From: Serinus canaria
Lineage: Eukaryota > Chordata > Aves > Passeriformes > Fringillidae
Direction of reading: 5' to 3'
Assembly: GCF_022539315.1 (NCBI RefSeq)
Contig: NC_066333.1
Coordinates: forward strand, 2,542,001-2,606,000
Length of the DNA: 64,000 nt
Positions 13,840 through 25,869 of the stretch are shown piece by piece. Within the stretch, counting starts at the first letter, position 1. Each line of letters begins with the position of its first letter. Position numbers and translations under genes: made by a program. Under the pieces are notes generated by a model. The model did not search any database. It had not been told where the DNA came from and saw nothing but the letters and a program-made list of their open reading frames with translations.

Positions 13840-14322
13840 GGGCACAGAGGGAAGCTCTGCCTGATGCCTCCAAGATGGGCACAGAGGGAACCTCTGCCTG
13901 GTGCCTCCAGCAGGGGCACAGAGGGAAGCACTGCCCCATGCCTCCAGGATGGACACAGAGGAAGCTCTGCCTGGTGCCTCCAGGATGGACACAGAGGGAA
14001 GCTCTGCCTGATGCCTCCAGCATGGGCACAGAGGAAGCTCTGCCTGATGCCTCCAGCATGGGCACAGAGGGAACTTCTGCCTGGTGCCTCCAGGATGGAC
14101 ACAGAGGAAGCTCTGCCTGATGCCTCAGCACGGGCACAGAGGGAACTTCTGCCTGGTGCCTCCAGCACGGGCACAGAGGGAACTTCTGTCTGGTGCCTCC
14201 AGCACGGGCACAGAGGGAACTTCTGCCTGGTGCCTCCAGCAGGGGCACAGAGGGAAGCTCTGCCTGGTGCCTCCAGCAGGGGCACAGAGGAAGCTCTGCC
14301 TGGTGCCTCCAGCAGGGGCACG
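13840..14322. repeat. 36-bp minisatellite, about 13 copies
   Basis: Tandem array with the unit GGGCACAGAGGGAACTTCTG followed by CCTGGTGCCTCCAGCA (36 bp). Units vary at AGCTC/ACTTC, at the GATG/GGTG position and at CAGGATGGA/CAGCATGGG. Several units lack one G (35 bp), which shifts the reading frame. Because 36 is divisible by three and the unit lacks stops, long frames of up to 344 codons run through on both strands. They encode a simple repeat on each strand and no known protein. I read this as a non-coding VNTR. Confidence 0.9.
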
Positions 14323-14984
14323 AGCTGCCACCCTTCTCCTGCCTGCACAAAGTGGGTCAGGGCTGCGTGGGCTGATGGCATGTCACAGGATGTGACCCAC
14401 CTGTGCTCCCAGCATGCCTCTGAAGAACAGGGGCATTTCCCAGGTAGGGCAGCAAAGGATGCTCCCTCCTTCCCTCCTCCTCTTACCAACTGCAGCCCAT
14501 CTTGTCTTGAGGAAAACCCAGGATGCTCCATGCTAGCACTACTCTCGAGGATATTTTTGGAGGTTTGGACTTTCATGGAACCTGCTTCCCTGTAGATAAA
14601 TGGTACCAGGAGAAAATCACATTGCTTCTAGAAATTTGTAACCTCAGTTGGCATGGAGTTTCTCCTTGGCTCCTCTCAACAGCTGACTACACTCACAAAT
14701 TAACATCCCACTTGTTTAATTGTGTTTTCCTTTCCTATCCAGACCCAGGCTGGGATCTATGTGTACCTTTAATAGGTGTGTCACAGCAGTATGCCAGAGT
14801 TCCCCATTTTCTAGTTTAAAAAAAAAAAAAAAAAAAAAGCCAAAAAACAAGCCCAAACCCAGATAACAAAACATCTAAAGCCCAGCAGACTTCTTCCTGC
14901 TAGGAAGAAAACCTCCTCTCAGGATCTCAGGACACTGCAAAGATTTAATTTACTACCAATTGCCCTCTGGTTATTTTACATTTA
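14323..14984. other. Unique spacer with a poly(A) tract
   Basis: Unique-looking sequence ending in a run of 21 A residues at 14818-14838. The sequence upstream of the A run does not match a CR1 or a gene that I recognise. No clear target-site duplication flanks it, so a processed retrocopy is not supported. Confidence 0.4.
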
Positions 14985-15130
14985 TGGGGTGGGGGCTGAA
15001 GAAAGGAAGAAAGCAGAGAGGGTGTAATTAGCTTTGCTTGTAAAATGTTCGTCCCAGTTGTAACAGCAACTGGAGCCTATCGGGAGCTTAATAGATTTCA
15101 GGGTTTTGTTGAAGCTGAAGGGTCTGTGTG
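14985..15130. promoter_or_regulatory. Candidate conserved non-coding element
   Basis: A short block with the words GTGTAATTAGC (about 15023-15033), CCCAGTTGTAACAGCAACTGG and GAGCTTAATAGA. It includes the nearly palindromic pair CAGTTGTAACAGCAACTG (an E-box/MYB-like inverted repeat near 15055-15072). No coding or repeat signature. An enhancer-like reading is plausible but unproven. Confidence 0.25.
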
Positions 15131-15319
15131 GGGTGGGGGGAAAAGCTGGGAATAAAAAAAAGGGGAAAAATATTAAAAAAAAAAATCAATAACTGGATCC
15201 TACATCTTGCCACAGCCCCATATGGAAGTAATCAAGCACAAGGGTGGCAGCTGGGGCCAATAACAGTCACCTGCAGTTGAGGGACGTGGGGGTTTGGGAT
15301 GGGTTTTTAATGCTAATTT

Positions 15320-15500
15320 CCTGGAGGAACAATGCGGGAGCGGGCGCGGAGCGGCTGAATGGGGAGCAGCGGAACAATGGCTGCACCTGGCGCTGCGGGC
15401 AGCGCACGGAGCGGCAGCGCCCGGCACATCTGTTCGCACAATGCCGCTCCCCCTGCAACAGGTCCGAGCTGCAGCCCTCTTCATCCTCCCTCCACCACCG
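15320..15500. promoter_or_regulatory. Small CpG-rich patch, possible promoter
   Basis: CpG density rises sharply (GGGAGCGGGCGCGGAGCGG and following) against CpG-poor flanks. A plus-strand ATG near 15376 in the context GGAACAATGG opens a 63-codon frame rich in Ala, Ser and Gly, typical of GC-rich chance translation. There is no TATA box or clear exon boundary. It may be a small promoter or a CpG-rich enhancer. Confidence 0.3.
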
Positions 15501-18500
15501 CTAGCCACACTTTTGGGGTTTCCAGGGGTTTTTTTCGTTTTTTTTTGTGAAAAGGATGGTTGCACAGCATCCCGCCGGCAGGTTGCGGCATCCCGCTCCT
15601 ACAGAGGAGGAGAGGAAGGAAAATTGACTCTTGGCTTTGAAGATCTGCAAGTGTTGGTTCTTCTAAGTGGTCCTCTGGCCACCTGTGACTGTCCTCCTTC
15701 AAAAGCCCAAGTGGTGCTGCAGAGATGGGAATCCCGTGGCCGGCAGCGCACCGAGGAAATTCAATACGCATTATTCTAAAACCTTCAGCTTAGCTTATAA
15801 AAATGCCACTGCCCAGCCCAATAAAAGGCATGATAGTTACACTTTAAAATGCTTTGAAACCTCTGAAATCGCTATTGTCCTGTTGGACATAAGCTGCTGA
15901 CACACAAAGCTGTGCTAAGGTCAAGGTCCTGACTCAGAAAATTACTTGCAGACCCAGGAACTGAACCCAAGCCTCTCCGTGCTGCACTTTTACTATGGGA
16001 TCACCGCTCACCATTTCTTCCTGGCTGCTGCTCCTGCTCTAAACAAAGGTTTTTCCAGCCGTTCCCTGAATGCTGCATGAATTAAGGCAGTCTCCATCAT
16101 AAAAATAAAAGTTGAACAGACTCCCAGAGACCTGCAATGACGCTACCCCCGGGGACTGCTCTGGAGTGTCTGTCGAAACACATTTCATACCTAGCTCCTA
16201 ACAAGCAATCAGATATGGAAATAGTCACTAGATAAAGGCAAGCTTACAATCCAGCCCAGAACAAGTATGGATAAGCCAGCTCTTATAATGGGAGAAAACC
16301 CAACAGGCAACAGATTATGACCATCTTCTGCTCAGATTTAAAAACTAGACAGCATTAACTTAAATCTGCTGCATTTGCCCAAGTCCTCAAATGACTCTGT
16401 TCAGCTCTCCAGCTATACTATAAACATCACACATACATGTCAAACAAATCTTGTTTTTTGTCCAAACCTTAAAAAAACAGATCTGGAAAAAAAACAAGAG
16501 GCCACCTGGCTCCCCCATCCCATCCCATAACTGTGGGAGAGTGCTGCCTCCTGCTAAATGCTGCTGGTGGTTACTGCATTTATAGGTCAATTTGGGGACT
16601 GGAGGGCTGATTGACTTGAAAACTCAGCTCCTGCAGTCAAACCACACAAACCTGTCAAACCAGTGATAACCTCTACAAGCCAAACTCCAAGCCAAACTCA
16701 CTTGGGTGATGCAAGACAAAGCTCTGTAAAGCAGCAGTAAAATCATTTGGGACTCACACTCCATGTGACAGGAGAGGCAACATTAAGTGAAATCCCACTC
16801 ACTTGGGGACCCTGGTACTCTAAGACTTAGAAGAATAAACCAGAAAAAAACCCCAAACCCAATAGCCTGACCCAGGATTCACGTGAGCAAAGCTCCCTTT
16901 GCTTTGGCGGGTTTAAACAAGCCTCTGCAACACCAGCAGATGCAAGTTGCAAAAATAGCAGCATCTTGGAAGTAAGCAGGGGCTGTGGCTCCAGTCCCTG
17001 GGCAGAGCAGAGCCTAGCATGGCATTTTCACTATTAAATGGAGTTTCTGCTCTTTTCCTCGGGGCATTCCCTGTGTAATAGAGGTCTCAAATTAACGATT
17101 TATTCTCCTTGCCTTTAGCAATTCTGCTCCTTCCTCAAACCCTTCAAATCCTTCCTTTGGCTTAGCTGTACTTTCCTGTTGGCAGTATTTGCTCAAACTG
17201 TCTTTGCTTTACTCCTTTTTCCTTGTTTCCCACACTGCAGTCTCTGAGTTTTGCATTATTTGTGTGTTTCTCTAACTGCTGGATGTGCTGGGCTACCTGG
17301 CTGTGAAAGGCACACAGTCATTTAGGTGAAGCCTAGGTAGTTCCAAAAATCAGACAGAACATCTTTTCCATATTAATAGTGAAAATCGTATAATCCAGCA
17401 GACAATAGTAGGGGAGGAAAAGAGTGTCTTCACTTGGATGTCCTGCACCATTCCTATAAAATTATTAGGTCTGGTGACAGAGTTTCAAGCCACCCGCTTC
17501 CCTGAAATAGAGCCACCTCTCTCATCTAAGCACTCGGCTCATCAGGCACCCCAAATCCTTTTTAAAAATAAAGGAGCCTGAGGAAAAAAAAGAAAGTTTC
17601 CTGCAGAGCTTGAGCAAGACTCTACTAAATTAGTTGTTTAATGGCCAAATCGTGCTGCCCTGATGCCGGCAGAACTTCCGTTTCCTTATTCAGGGCTCGA
17701 CCCACAAGGAGACCGCAGCAGCAGCTGCTCCAACACCCTGCACTGCCTTCACAAACTCGGGAAGTCTCCAGGAGAGCTGCAGCAGAGGAGCACTGCTCTG
17801 TGCTCTTAGATATCAGCACACACTGTATGGCTTTGCTGGATATTTTTGGGGTTTCAAACTCCTTTGTGCTGGTGCACTTTGAGACATTGAAGCACACACT
17901 CCTTCTGCCTCCTCTCCAGGGACACACAGGAGGTGTTTGGTGTGTTTCTAGAAGCAGACTTATAATATTTAGTATTTTTAAAAGCCTCTACCAAATGCTT
18001 ACATGCTGCAAAAGAAGGAAAACCTTAGGGTGGCCCATGGAGTGGCCAAACTGACCGAGCACAGAGCTGCAGCCCAAGCATGCAGCCCAGCCAGGCTCTC
18101 CCTCAGGAAACCCCATCATCTGGCATGTTTAAAGCTAACCCGGACAAAGCAACACCAAAGGGAATCATCCTGCACCAGGCAGCCCGGCAAATATTCCTCT
18201 CTCTTTTTCCAGCCTGACAGTCAGCGATGCTCAGCCACATTTCAGCTCCCCAAACTTTGAATGCCAATTTTGGTGTATCTCCTGTGGCTGGGCAGGATTT
18301 CTCCCATAAAATGGACTGAGTATCAGTGCACAGGAGCTGAGAGGTGTAGGGAGCAGAAAAAGCTGATAATATCTGGGGGAGCAGCTTAAACATGCAACAG
18401 AGGGATCTCTACAAAAAGCTACACCAGAGGGTCAGAGGAGTAATTTCAACTGCTGAACCTTCCCAAAAGACAGGGAGGGGGCAAAAGGGCAGGCTTAAAC

Positions 18501-18900
18501 TAAATATGCAAGATCCAGGGATTACAATAGAAAAAGAGAAAATACAGCCTGTCTACAGCCCGACAGTGAAAATGTACAGGGGAGGTGTGTTCTGGTATCA
18601 CAAGATTGATCTGGGAGATTTAGATGCTGGGAGCATCAGTTGCTGCTCAAGGAGTGCAAAGACAAAAAGGGAGCAGCCTCTGACACAATGCAGAGAAGCC
18701 CTGAAAACACGGGGGAAATTAAGGAAATTTGGGAGCCAATGGAAGAAATCCACCTCTGCAGTTTACACCATCCCCCCCCTCCCCAGCTTTAATACCAGCA
18801 TGCAGAAACCAGAGTAAGCCTGGGCACAGCAGAAAAACACGTTCTGCTAAAACACACAAACCCCTTCCTGCATTGCCATTTCCCCAGAAAACGCCAAATC
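15501..18900. other. Non-coding stretch, nothing firm
   Basis: About 3.4 kb of mostly AT-moderate unique sequence. Parts (for example 16060-16340 and 17340-17640) have the smooth, motif-rich texture seen in enhancer-like blocks elsewhere in the window. No gene, transposon or tandem repeat could be supported. Open frames are short and unrecognised. Confidence 0.4.
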
Positions 18901-18944
18901 CCAGCCCTCTGCTCACGGAGGTGGGTTGGGGGGGAAGGAAAAAA

Positions 18945-18985
18945 AAAATATATAACCATTCCATAGCAACCCGGAACGAGCTGTA
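18945..18985 (+). promoter_or_regulatory. TATA-like box and RFX X-box half-site
   Basis: The plus strand reads AAAATATATAACCATT directly followed by CCATAGCAAC at 18961-18970. The second word is the right half of an RFX X-box (complement GTTGCTATGG). The pair lies just upstream of the CpG island that begins near 19060. Seen: both motifs. Inference: a core promoter facing right. No start site or downstream exon could be confirmed. Confidence 0.25.
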
Positions 18986-19059
18986 CCGCAGCTCTCCTCA
19001 GAGAGAGTTTAGTGTTTTTTCAGCTGCAGAATCCTCGCATGCAGCCGGCTGGGCTATTG

Positions 19060-19860
19060 AAGTTTTCCCCAGCACTGCAGAGGACCGAGGCAAGGCTGGC
19101 AGAGCGCTGCGGCCGCCGCTCCCCGCCTCTGCCCGTACCTGCTGCCGAGCCGGAGGCTCTCCCCAACCCGCCTGCACAAGCCAAGGCGCTCCCCAAGCCT
19201 CGCAGGGCTCAGCATCCCCCCGAGCATCCCCCGCCGCCCCGGGTACGCCGAGCGCTGCTTAAAAATAATCCCGTTCCTTGCTCACCCTAGCCAGCGAGGT
19301 TGCAAGGATCCAGCTGCTGTGCAATACACCTCGTTTCTTTCAAATAGAAAGAAAAGCGCTCTTCCTCCTCCTCCTCCGCCCGTGATCTTCGAGCGCAGCC
19401 GGAGCCCAGCCTGCCTTCTCCTTTCATTAGCTGGACATGTGTCAGGTCCCGCACATCTGCGATTTCTCACTGCCTGGAGCCGCCTGTCCGATTCCAGGGA
19501 AACACAGATGGATCCCAGATGGGAAGGTCCTGCCAAACAGACCAGCTCTCCACCTTGCCAGAATACCCAGCTTAGAGGCACACACCCTCGGCTCGCTGCC
19601 TGCTCCCTGCCTGCGCCGCGCTGCTGCCAGGCTGCTCGCCAGCTGATGTCACCAGGCACACACCTACCAGCGCCTCGCCGCCCGCCTGACATTAACTTGT
19701 TAAATACACGGAATTTGTTTATGGCCGGCAGGAACAGCGAGGCAGCGGCGGGAGCAGAAGAAGCTCCGCCGCCCCCCTCCCCAAAGCCGCCTTGTGCGGC
19801 ACCGGGGGAACGGCAGCCTCTGCCTCGGGTTTGGAAACCGGGATGAGCTCTTGGGTAAAG
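19060..19860. promoter_or_regulatory. CpG island, candidate promoter
   Basis: High GC with frequent CpG (for example GCGCTGCGGCCGCCGCTCC near 19105) in otherwise CpG-poor surroundings. On the minus strand, exon-donor-like words are CAGGTACGG near 19137 and TAGGGTGAGC near 19289, so an upstream minus-strand non-coding first exon is possible. A FOX-like ATAAACAAA on the minus strand (about 19715) and a CRE-like TGATGTCA near 19643 add regulatory potential. Open frames of up to 229 codons on the minus strand look compositional. Confidence 0.5.
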
Positions 19861-20084
19861 CGGCGGATTAATTTTCCGAAGGTTTCCCCATGCACGTAAA
19901 TCTTCGCTGCAAACTCCCCCCAGTCCCCAGCAAGCCCAGTGCCAGAGTTTGCAGCGCTGGAAAACTGGCATGTGTTAGCAATTAGAAGCAACAACAAGAT
20001 AACAAGATACTGATGTTGCAAGGGTACCAAACGCGGACTGGAAAATTCAAAGGAAGAGCAATTAAATGTGTAACATACTACCCG

Positions 20085-20400
20085 GCTCGAAGAGGAAGTG
20101 TTAAAGGAAAATGTAAATCCGAAATGTTTTATACCGGGAGAAAACCCCACCAGAGATCTCAGAGCACCGAGGGAGGCCCGGAGCAGGAACTCATGGGCAG
20201 GATCACATTTGACCATTTCCCCCTCCCATTAATTCACAGCCGTGGTTGCTGTGCCACCTACAAACCTCCTGGTAATCCTGACAGGCTCTCCCCGAGGTGC
20301 GGCCGAACAACAGATATTAACTGGAGGCCCCTGACTAATCCCATCAGCCCGGCACCATTCACCGCCAGCCCGGCGCTGGGCAAACACGGATTTACACAAC
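20085..20400. promoter_or_regulatory. Candidate conserved element beside the CpG island
   Basis: Contains an ETS-type AGAGGAAGTG (about 20091-20100) and a block near 20300-20345 (CAACAGATATTAACTGGAGG, then CTGACTAATCCCATCA) that looks like constrained enhancer sequence. Scattered CpGs continue from the island on its left. A 238-codon plus-strand frame (20013-20729) crosses it but has no recognisable protein features. Confidence 0.28.
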
Positions 20401-22707
20401 AGCATTCCTGGCCACATCCCTGCCTGCCGGGGACTGCCCCGAGCAGGGGCAACCACCCCTCCAGAGTGCCCAAACCACCCTGCTCCACACCAGCCCACTG
20501 CCAGCTCCTTTCCAACCACCCCAGGAGGAGAAGCAATGCTTGCATTTTGCCTGCAGACCATGCACAGGCACATTTTAAGATCTCAGAAGGGATCCACTGC
20601 TCCAGTCCTTACAGCTTAGCAGGTTCAGGTCTTGATCCTTTCCAAATCTCTGCAGTCAACAACACCTCTCTCTCCAGCTACTTTTTTAGAGAACCAGGGA
20701 CCTCAATACTTCCCCAGCCAGCAAACTAAGAGCCTGACACTGCTCAAGCTGGGGGATGCTGTTTTTTCACAAGTCCAAAAATCATACATGCCAAATTCTC
20801 CACAGCTAGTGTAGGCATGATAGGATAGTTACTTGTCCACAGGCAGCAAAATGCTCCTTTTTAAGAAATTCCCAGGGCTCTGGCAGGCTACTGCTAACTG
20901 CTATGCCCATAAACCTTCTGGAGGTACTGCCCCCCGGCATCTCACCTAACCCTTCAACCTAGCTTCTCTGCTGCTTTTTCCTAATTAGTTTAAGGTACCT
21001 CTACTTCCCTTTGGGAGGGGGAAAAGGCTGTAAAGGGAGAAAAGTGCTTTAAAGGAAGCATTCTGCAAGCAGGCACAGCATGAGTCCATGAACACGGGGC
21101 CACAATCTCCTCCTGCAGAGGACAGGCCTCCCAGTACAGGCAGGATGCTGTGTGATAATGGGGGGCAATTTGGGCAGGAGATTTTTGGGCTGTTGTAGGA
21201 GCACATGAAGCTGTTGCTTCCCTGGCTGGGCAAACACATCACTGTGAGAAGAGCAGCCTGGCTGCAGGCAGAGGGGACATAGGTTTACAGCAGCTCTGCC
21301 TCCTCCAAACCTCACCCAAGAGCAGCAATTCCACATGCTTCAGTTAAGAAAAAAGAAGTGAATCATATTCAAGTATCAGCACACAAACACCTGGAGCATC
21401 CCATGAGATGATGCTCAGGCAGCAAAACAGGTTGGGAACAGGCAGATCCAACAGTACCTCCCAGCACCCCAGTCCTCACTGGAGGGGCTGCTGGCAAGGC
21501 ACATCAATAAAACATTCGGGTTCAGAAAGTTCAGCTCGCTGGGGCTTCCGACACTTCTGATGGAGATTGCGCAAAATAGCGAAGCTCTCAATATTTCATA
21601 AGCTGAGATGGAAAAAACATCTCTAAATTACACAGACAATGAAGGGAGGCACAACTCAAGCCCCACCAACACCAGAACTAATAAAGTTATTTTCCTATGG
21701 ACTTGCATCTCATGGTTGGCTCCCTTTGCACCTCACGCTGTGAGGTCCCCAACAGGAGCCGTCCCCGGCCGGGTCGTGGCGACAGCGGTGGCTCTCATGT
21801 GGATTCTCTGATGTCTTCCAAGAAGCAAGCTCATGTTGCAGCTCTGTCCCCAGTGGAGATGGTACCAGGCAGATGGATGCAGCCCTGTGCTCCCAGTGTT
21901 AAGAATCCAGCATCAGACACTGCTGTTCCCTGTGCTGCCCTGTCCCACCATCCCCAGCAACTGACTTTGGTCTGAGTGTGACCGAGGGGGAGATGCTCTG
22001 TGATGAACAGCAGATGCTCAGGAGATGCCACCTGGGATCTGTCAGGTCTTTGGGTCAAAGCCATAAAAGAAGTACCCGCAGAAGACACAGGGAACATCCT
22101 GGGGCTGGGATAAAGGAGCTTTATGTGAAATAGGTAACCAGCACAAGGTGTTCCCTTGCCTGCTTTTTTAACCATATTTCAGTTTAAGGACCTGAACAGC
22201 TTGTAACACTTCATACAAATAAAAGCTGTCCACAAATGAGACAACTGGGTTCTAACTACCCTTTGTCAACCATGCCTAAATAAATCTCTTCAATGTTTTT
22301 ACAACCTAAAGCACTTTGAAATGTCAAGAACTCAGGTCACAGCAAGTATTTTAGGTATAGTTACAATGACTTTATAAACCTTTATGAAAAGGCACAGAAC
22401 TCTTTGTCACTGTGTTCACAGCCCAGTATCTAAAACCCTGCCATCCTCAGAGAAGACATCCTCACTTCTTTCTAGGGAGGCAGGAATATGCCAGACCTCA
22501 TAGTTCACCATTAGAGTAAGAAAGATAGATGTGGGCTTTTGGGTTCTCCAGGTACAAAAACTATGGACACCAGGGTGCTCTGAGTGGAAGCCATTGCCAA
22601 ACCTTCTCTGAAAGGCTCGTAGATCGTGTCTTACACATGATCCTCAGCTCACCCAAACCATGACCTATCCCTAAGCTCATCCCTGAGCAGAGGCAGGCCT
22701 GTGAAGT
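20401..22707. other. Non-coding stretch, nothing identified
   Basis: Unique sequence of moderate GC with no gene or repeat that I recognise. Open frames stay below about 115 codons and carry no domain. Confidence 0.45.
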
Positions 22708-22945
22708 ATAGAATCACAAAATGCCAGAGTGGTTTGGGTTGGAAGGGACTTTACAGCTAATCCCATCCTACCCCCTCTCATGGCAGGGACACCTTCCACT
22801 GTCCCAGGCTGCTCCAAGCCCTGTCCAGCCTGGCCTTGGACACTGCCAGGGATCCAGGGGCAGCCACAGCTGCTCTGGGCACCCTGTGCCAGGGCTCCAG
22901 GTTGCTCCAACCCCCATCCAACCTGGGATGGGGAGTCCATCCACA
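22708..22945 (-). mobile_element. CR1 LINE fragment with internal duplication
   Basis: Begins on the plus strand with ATAGAATCAC and GGTTTGGGTTGGAAGGGAC, then runs through the CR1 tail blocks (ACACCTTCCACTGTCCCAGG, CTTGGACACTGCCAGGG, GCTCTGGGCACCCTGTGCC). After CCAGGGCT the block GGCTGCTCCAAGCCCTGTCC is echoed as GGTTGCTCCAACCCCCATCC and the tail motif resumes. This suggests an internal duplication or a second nested copy. Orientation is minus, 5'-truncated. Confidence 0.92.
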
Positions 22946-23843
22946 TGTCATCTACTGACCCCTCTCACTGTTCCCAAGAGGCTTATCTGCTTCTTAACAT
23001 GCATTAAAGCAGATTTTGTAGCCCAGACATCACTGGCACAGTGGAAGGAAGCAGAAGTGCAGGCAGCATGGGGAGAACTTCTTTCCCCAGCTCATCATGC
23101 TAATCTGCTTCTGCTTTCTTCTCCTGGGAATGTTCCATGGAAAGAACGCTGCAAGCAAACTCTGAACACTGGGAGCTATTGATACCTGCTGCTCAGTGTG
23201 GTTTCTGAGGAAAGCAAGGAAATCTGAAGAATTTTTCCAGTTTGCAGTGGAATTTTTATGCCTATCACAGCCCATTGCCACAGCGAGCACAAGAGACCCA
23301 AACTGCTTCTGATTTCTCTGCTATTCCATAGATAGTTCATGATGTGTCTCGGATTTATTTTTTGCCTGCTGTGTTCTTACCTCAGAAAGAAGCTTCACTT
23401 GAATTCAAGGCAACCCTGGAAAGCCTTTGCCTTTTTAAGCTGACCACTTTCCATTGCACAGAAAAATAAATCCAAATGCACTAAGGCAGCCAAAGCCATT
23501 TATCAGGCTAAGTAGAAACCGTAAATTCATGCTAACTGGAATCTGATGGAAACCAATTGGGATCCTCCTCCTCCTCCAGGCTCAGGTCTGGCAGGAAAGT
23601 CAAATATTTTATTGCCTTCTTTATGCCTTACAAGACAGTGGAGCCAAGAAGGGACTGCTCCCTTTGAAGCAATGCTGGTGGGGTTGCAAGGGACACAGTG
23701 ACTTGAGTTCAAGCTCAACCCCTAAACCAGAGATTAGATCTCTCCATTCCTGGCAAATTTATCACATTTAACAAACATCCTCTTTTCAATACATCCATTA
23801 TTTGAATTAGCACACGGCAGATTATGTTAACAAGCTTAATTTG
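22946..23843. other. Spacer between two CR1 copies
   Basis: Unique sequence with no gene or repeat that I can name. Short AT-rich stretches near 23330-23360 and 23740-23840 (TTATGTTAACAAGCTTAATT) have enhancer-like texture only. Confidence 0.4.
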
Positions 23844-24228
23844 TCACAGAATCGTGGAGAAAGGTTTGGGTTGGAAGGGACCTTAAAGCTCATCTCATTC
23901 CACTCCACTGTCCCAGGGTGCCCCAAGCCCCATCCAACCTGGCCTTGGGCACTGCCAGGGATCCAGGGGCAACCCCAGCTGCTCTGGGCACCCTGTGCCA
24001 GGGCCTGCCCACCCTCACAGGGAACAATTCCATCCTAAAATCCTGTCTAACCCTGCTAAGGCACACCCAGATCTTCCAGATCCTAGTCCCAAGTCCCTCT
24101 CCAGCTCTCTTGGAGCCCTGTTAGGCACTGCAAAGGGCTCTAAGGTCTCCCTGGAGCTTTCTCTTCTCCAGGCTGGACATCCCAAGCCTTCCCCCAGAGC
24201 AGAAGAGCTCCAGCCCTCAACAAAATCC
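23844..24228 (-). mobile_element. CR1 LINE fragment, long tail copy
   Basis: The plus strand starts TCACAGAATCGTGG with GGTTTGGGTTGGAAGGGACC. The block between the 3' motif and the CTGTCCCAGG block is shortened. The copy then extends further 5' into the element than most here (TCCCTGGAGCTTTCTCTTCT, CCAGGCTGGACATCCC, AGAGCAGAAGAGCTCCAGCC). About 385 bp, minus strand, moderately diverged, no coding part of ORF2. Confidence 0.92.
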
Positions 24229-25830
24229 AAATCCCAACCCATTGCCTCCTTCAGGAGTGAACATGAGCATTGTTTGGCTTTTGTACCATTTTAAGCCTCG
24301 TCAGAGAGGGGAAAAACCACATTAAAAGTCGGCCTTAACTGAGCTGGAAGAATTTTACACCCAGAACATCCACAATCAGTCATTGCAAAAAAAAATCCCC
24401 AAAACAACCAGGGGGAGCAAAGATGCAACAAGGAATTAAGCACAATCCGAGGAAGTTATTGAAACTACCCCTGGCCACCCATTAAGGGAGGGGACACACA
24501 TCACCTAAGCACATGATGCTTTATTCCTGTGGCCACCTATGTAAAGAAAAAACATGCAGGAACTGATGTCCTATGCAAAATCAGCCCCTCCAAAACAACA
24601 AACCAATTCCTAAATCTAACACCCTTGCTCTGATTAGAAATCCAAGCTTCTGTAGCTGTCACGGGTATTTAAACCAAACACAGAAATATGGAAAAAATGA
24701 GTAATCCTATTTGGAGAGAGAGTAAAATCCAGCCTGCAGAGGATTAATTCTAGTCCAACAGCCCTGCAGCTTGACAGTATTTTCCAGATCAATAGCAGTG
24801 CCATTTGATTACAGAGATTTGCTCAAATACATACATCCACTCCCCTCCAATTGTCATTTCAGTGATTCTCAACTTTAGTTGCCCAATACCCAGACCAGGA
24901 GCTTTCCTGGCATTGGAAGCTCTGGCTGGAGCTCTGCCACAGCTCTCAGCCATCTCTCCCCTACTGCAGAAAACCCAATGTCCTCTCTACATCTGACAGT
25001 TTTGCCTCACTCCTTTCAGGACCATCCTCTTTAGCACCTGTTTATGGTGCAGGTAAGCTTTGGAAGCCAAAATGCTCCCTTTTTCAGGTGAGGTGGTGGC
25101 TTTGAGAGCTGTGTCCTGGATCAGGTACCCTACTCCAGGCTCCCAGTGCCCTCACCACCAGATGTGGAAGACCATTGACAGTTAAGAAAGCACAGGTTAA
25201 AGCCTAACAAAGCAGGACAATTTGGGGTTTTTCCCTCATCCCAGGCATCACTGTGAGCAATAAAATGCAGGTGATGGATCCCAAGCCCCTTCCCTACAGG
25301 AGGCTCACTACATCCCAGTTTGCTTCCAGCACCTCCCTCCACTGGTGCCTTCCCTGCCTCAAGCTCTGGCTCTTCCCCTGAGAATGGCTTTTCCTTTATC
25401 TCAGGCTCTTTTTTTTTTTTTTTCCCAATTTCACCCTGAGCTTCCCTCTGCTCCAGGCCCTTATCTGGGAGGGCTGCTGGGGCTCTGCTCCTTTCCCAGT
25501 GCTTCAGAGGAGGAAAGTGGTACCTCCCTACCACACTAGCCACCCAAGAAGGGTTCTTTTCTCATTAATTAGTTGTCACTAACCTGGTAACCTTAATTAA
25601 AAATATCCCAAATCCAATCTCCCTTCAAAAAAAAAAAAGAAAAAATCCCAAGTTGTTTTGTTCATTACACCCAGCAAACGACCAGCTGTGCATTTCAAGC
25701 AAGGCTCCCCAGCAGCATCCCAGTTTAGCACCGAGCAGGGTTCCTTTCCTTCCAGCCTCAACCAATCACAAAAACCACATTTCAAACGTGGTTTTTTGCT
25801 AGTTTTTCCTCCGTTTACTTTTCCCCCATT
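24229..25830. other. Unique spacer with poly(T) runs
   Basis: Non-coding sequence. A short enhancer-like block lies around 24775-24860 (CCATTTGATTACAGAG and flanks). Pyrimidine-rich DNA with a T run lies near 25408-25424 and an A run near 25628-25639. A hairpin-capable pair AAAACCAC...GTGGTTTT sits near 25771-25794. No supported exon. Confidence 0.4.
25758..25772 (+). promoter_or_regulatory. CCAAT box upstream of CpG island
   Basis: CTCAACCAATCACAA matches the extended NF-Y CCAAT-box consensus (CAACCAATCA). It lies roughly 100 bp upstream of the CpG-rich segment that starts near 25870. The spacing and orientation fit a rightward promoter, but no TATA box, start site or exon is visible. Confidence 0.35.
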
Positions 25831-25869
25831 TTTCTTTGCCAGCTCCCTTCTCCCGCTGACCCTTTAGAC

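Noticed and set aside
13316..14595. 344-codon frames on both strands
   Set aside because: They are created by the 36-bp tandem array and extend only a little into unique DNA. One-base unit variants shift the frame, so there is no coding constraint.
14700..14838. Processed pseudogene ending in an A21 tract
   Set aside because: The sequence upstream of the A tract resembles no gene I know, and no flanking target-site duplication was found.
19282..19971. 229-codon minus-strand frame in the CpG island
   Set aside because: Gly/Arg/Ala-rich product with no domain, overlapped by other open frames. The donor-like sites suggest at most a non-coding first exon.
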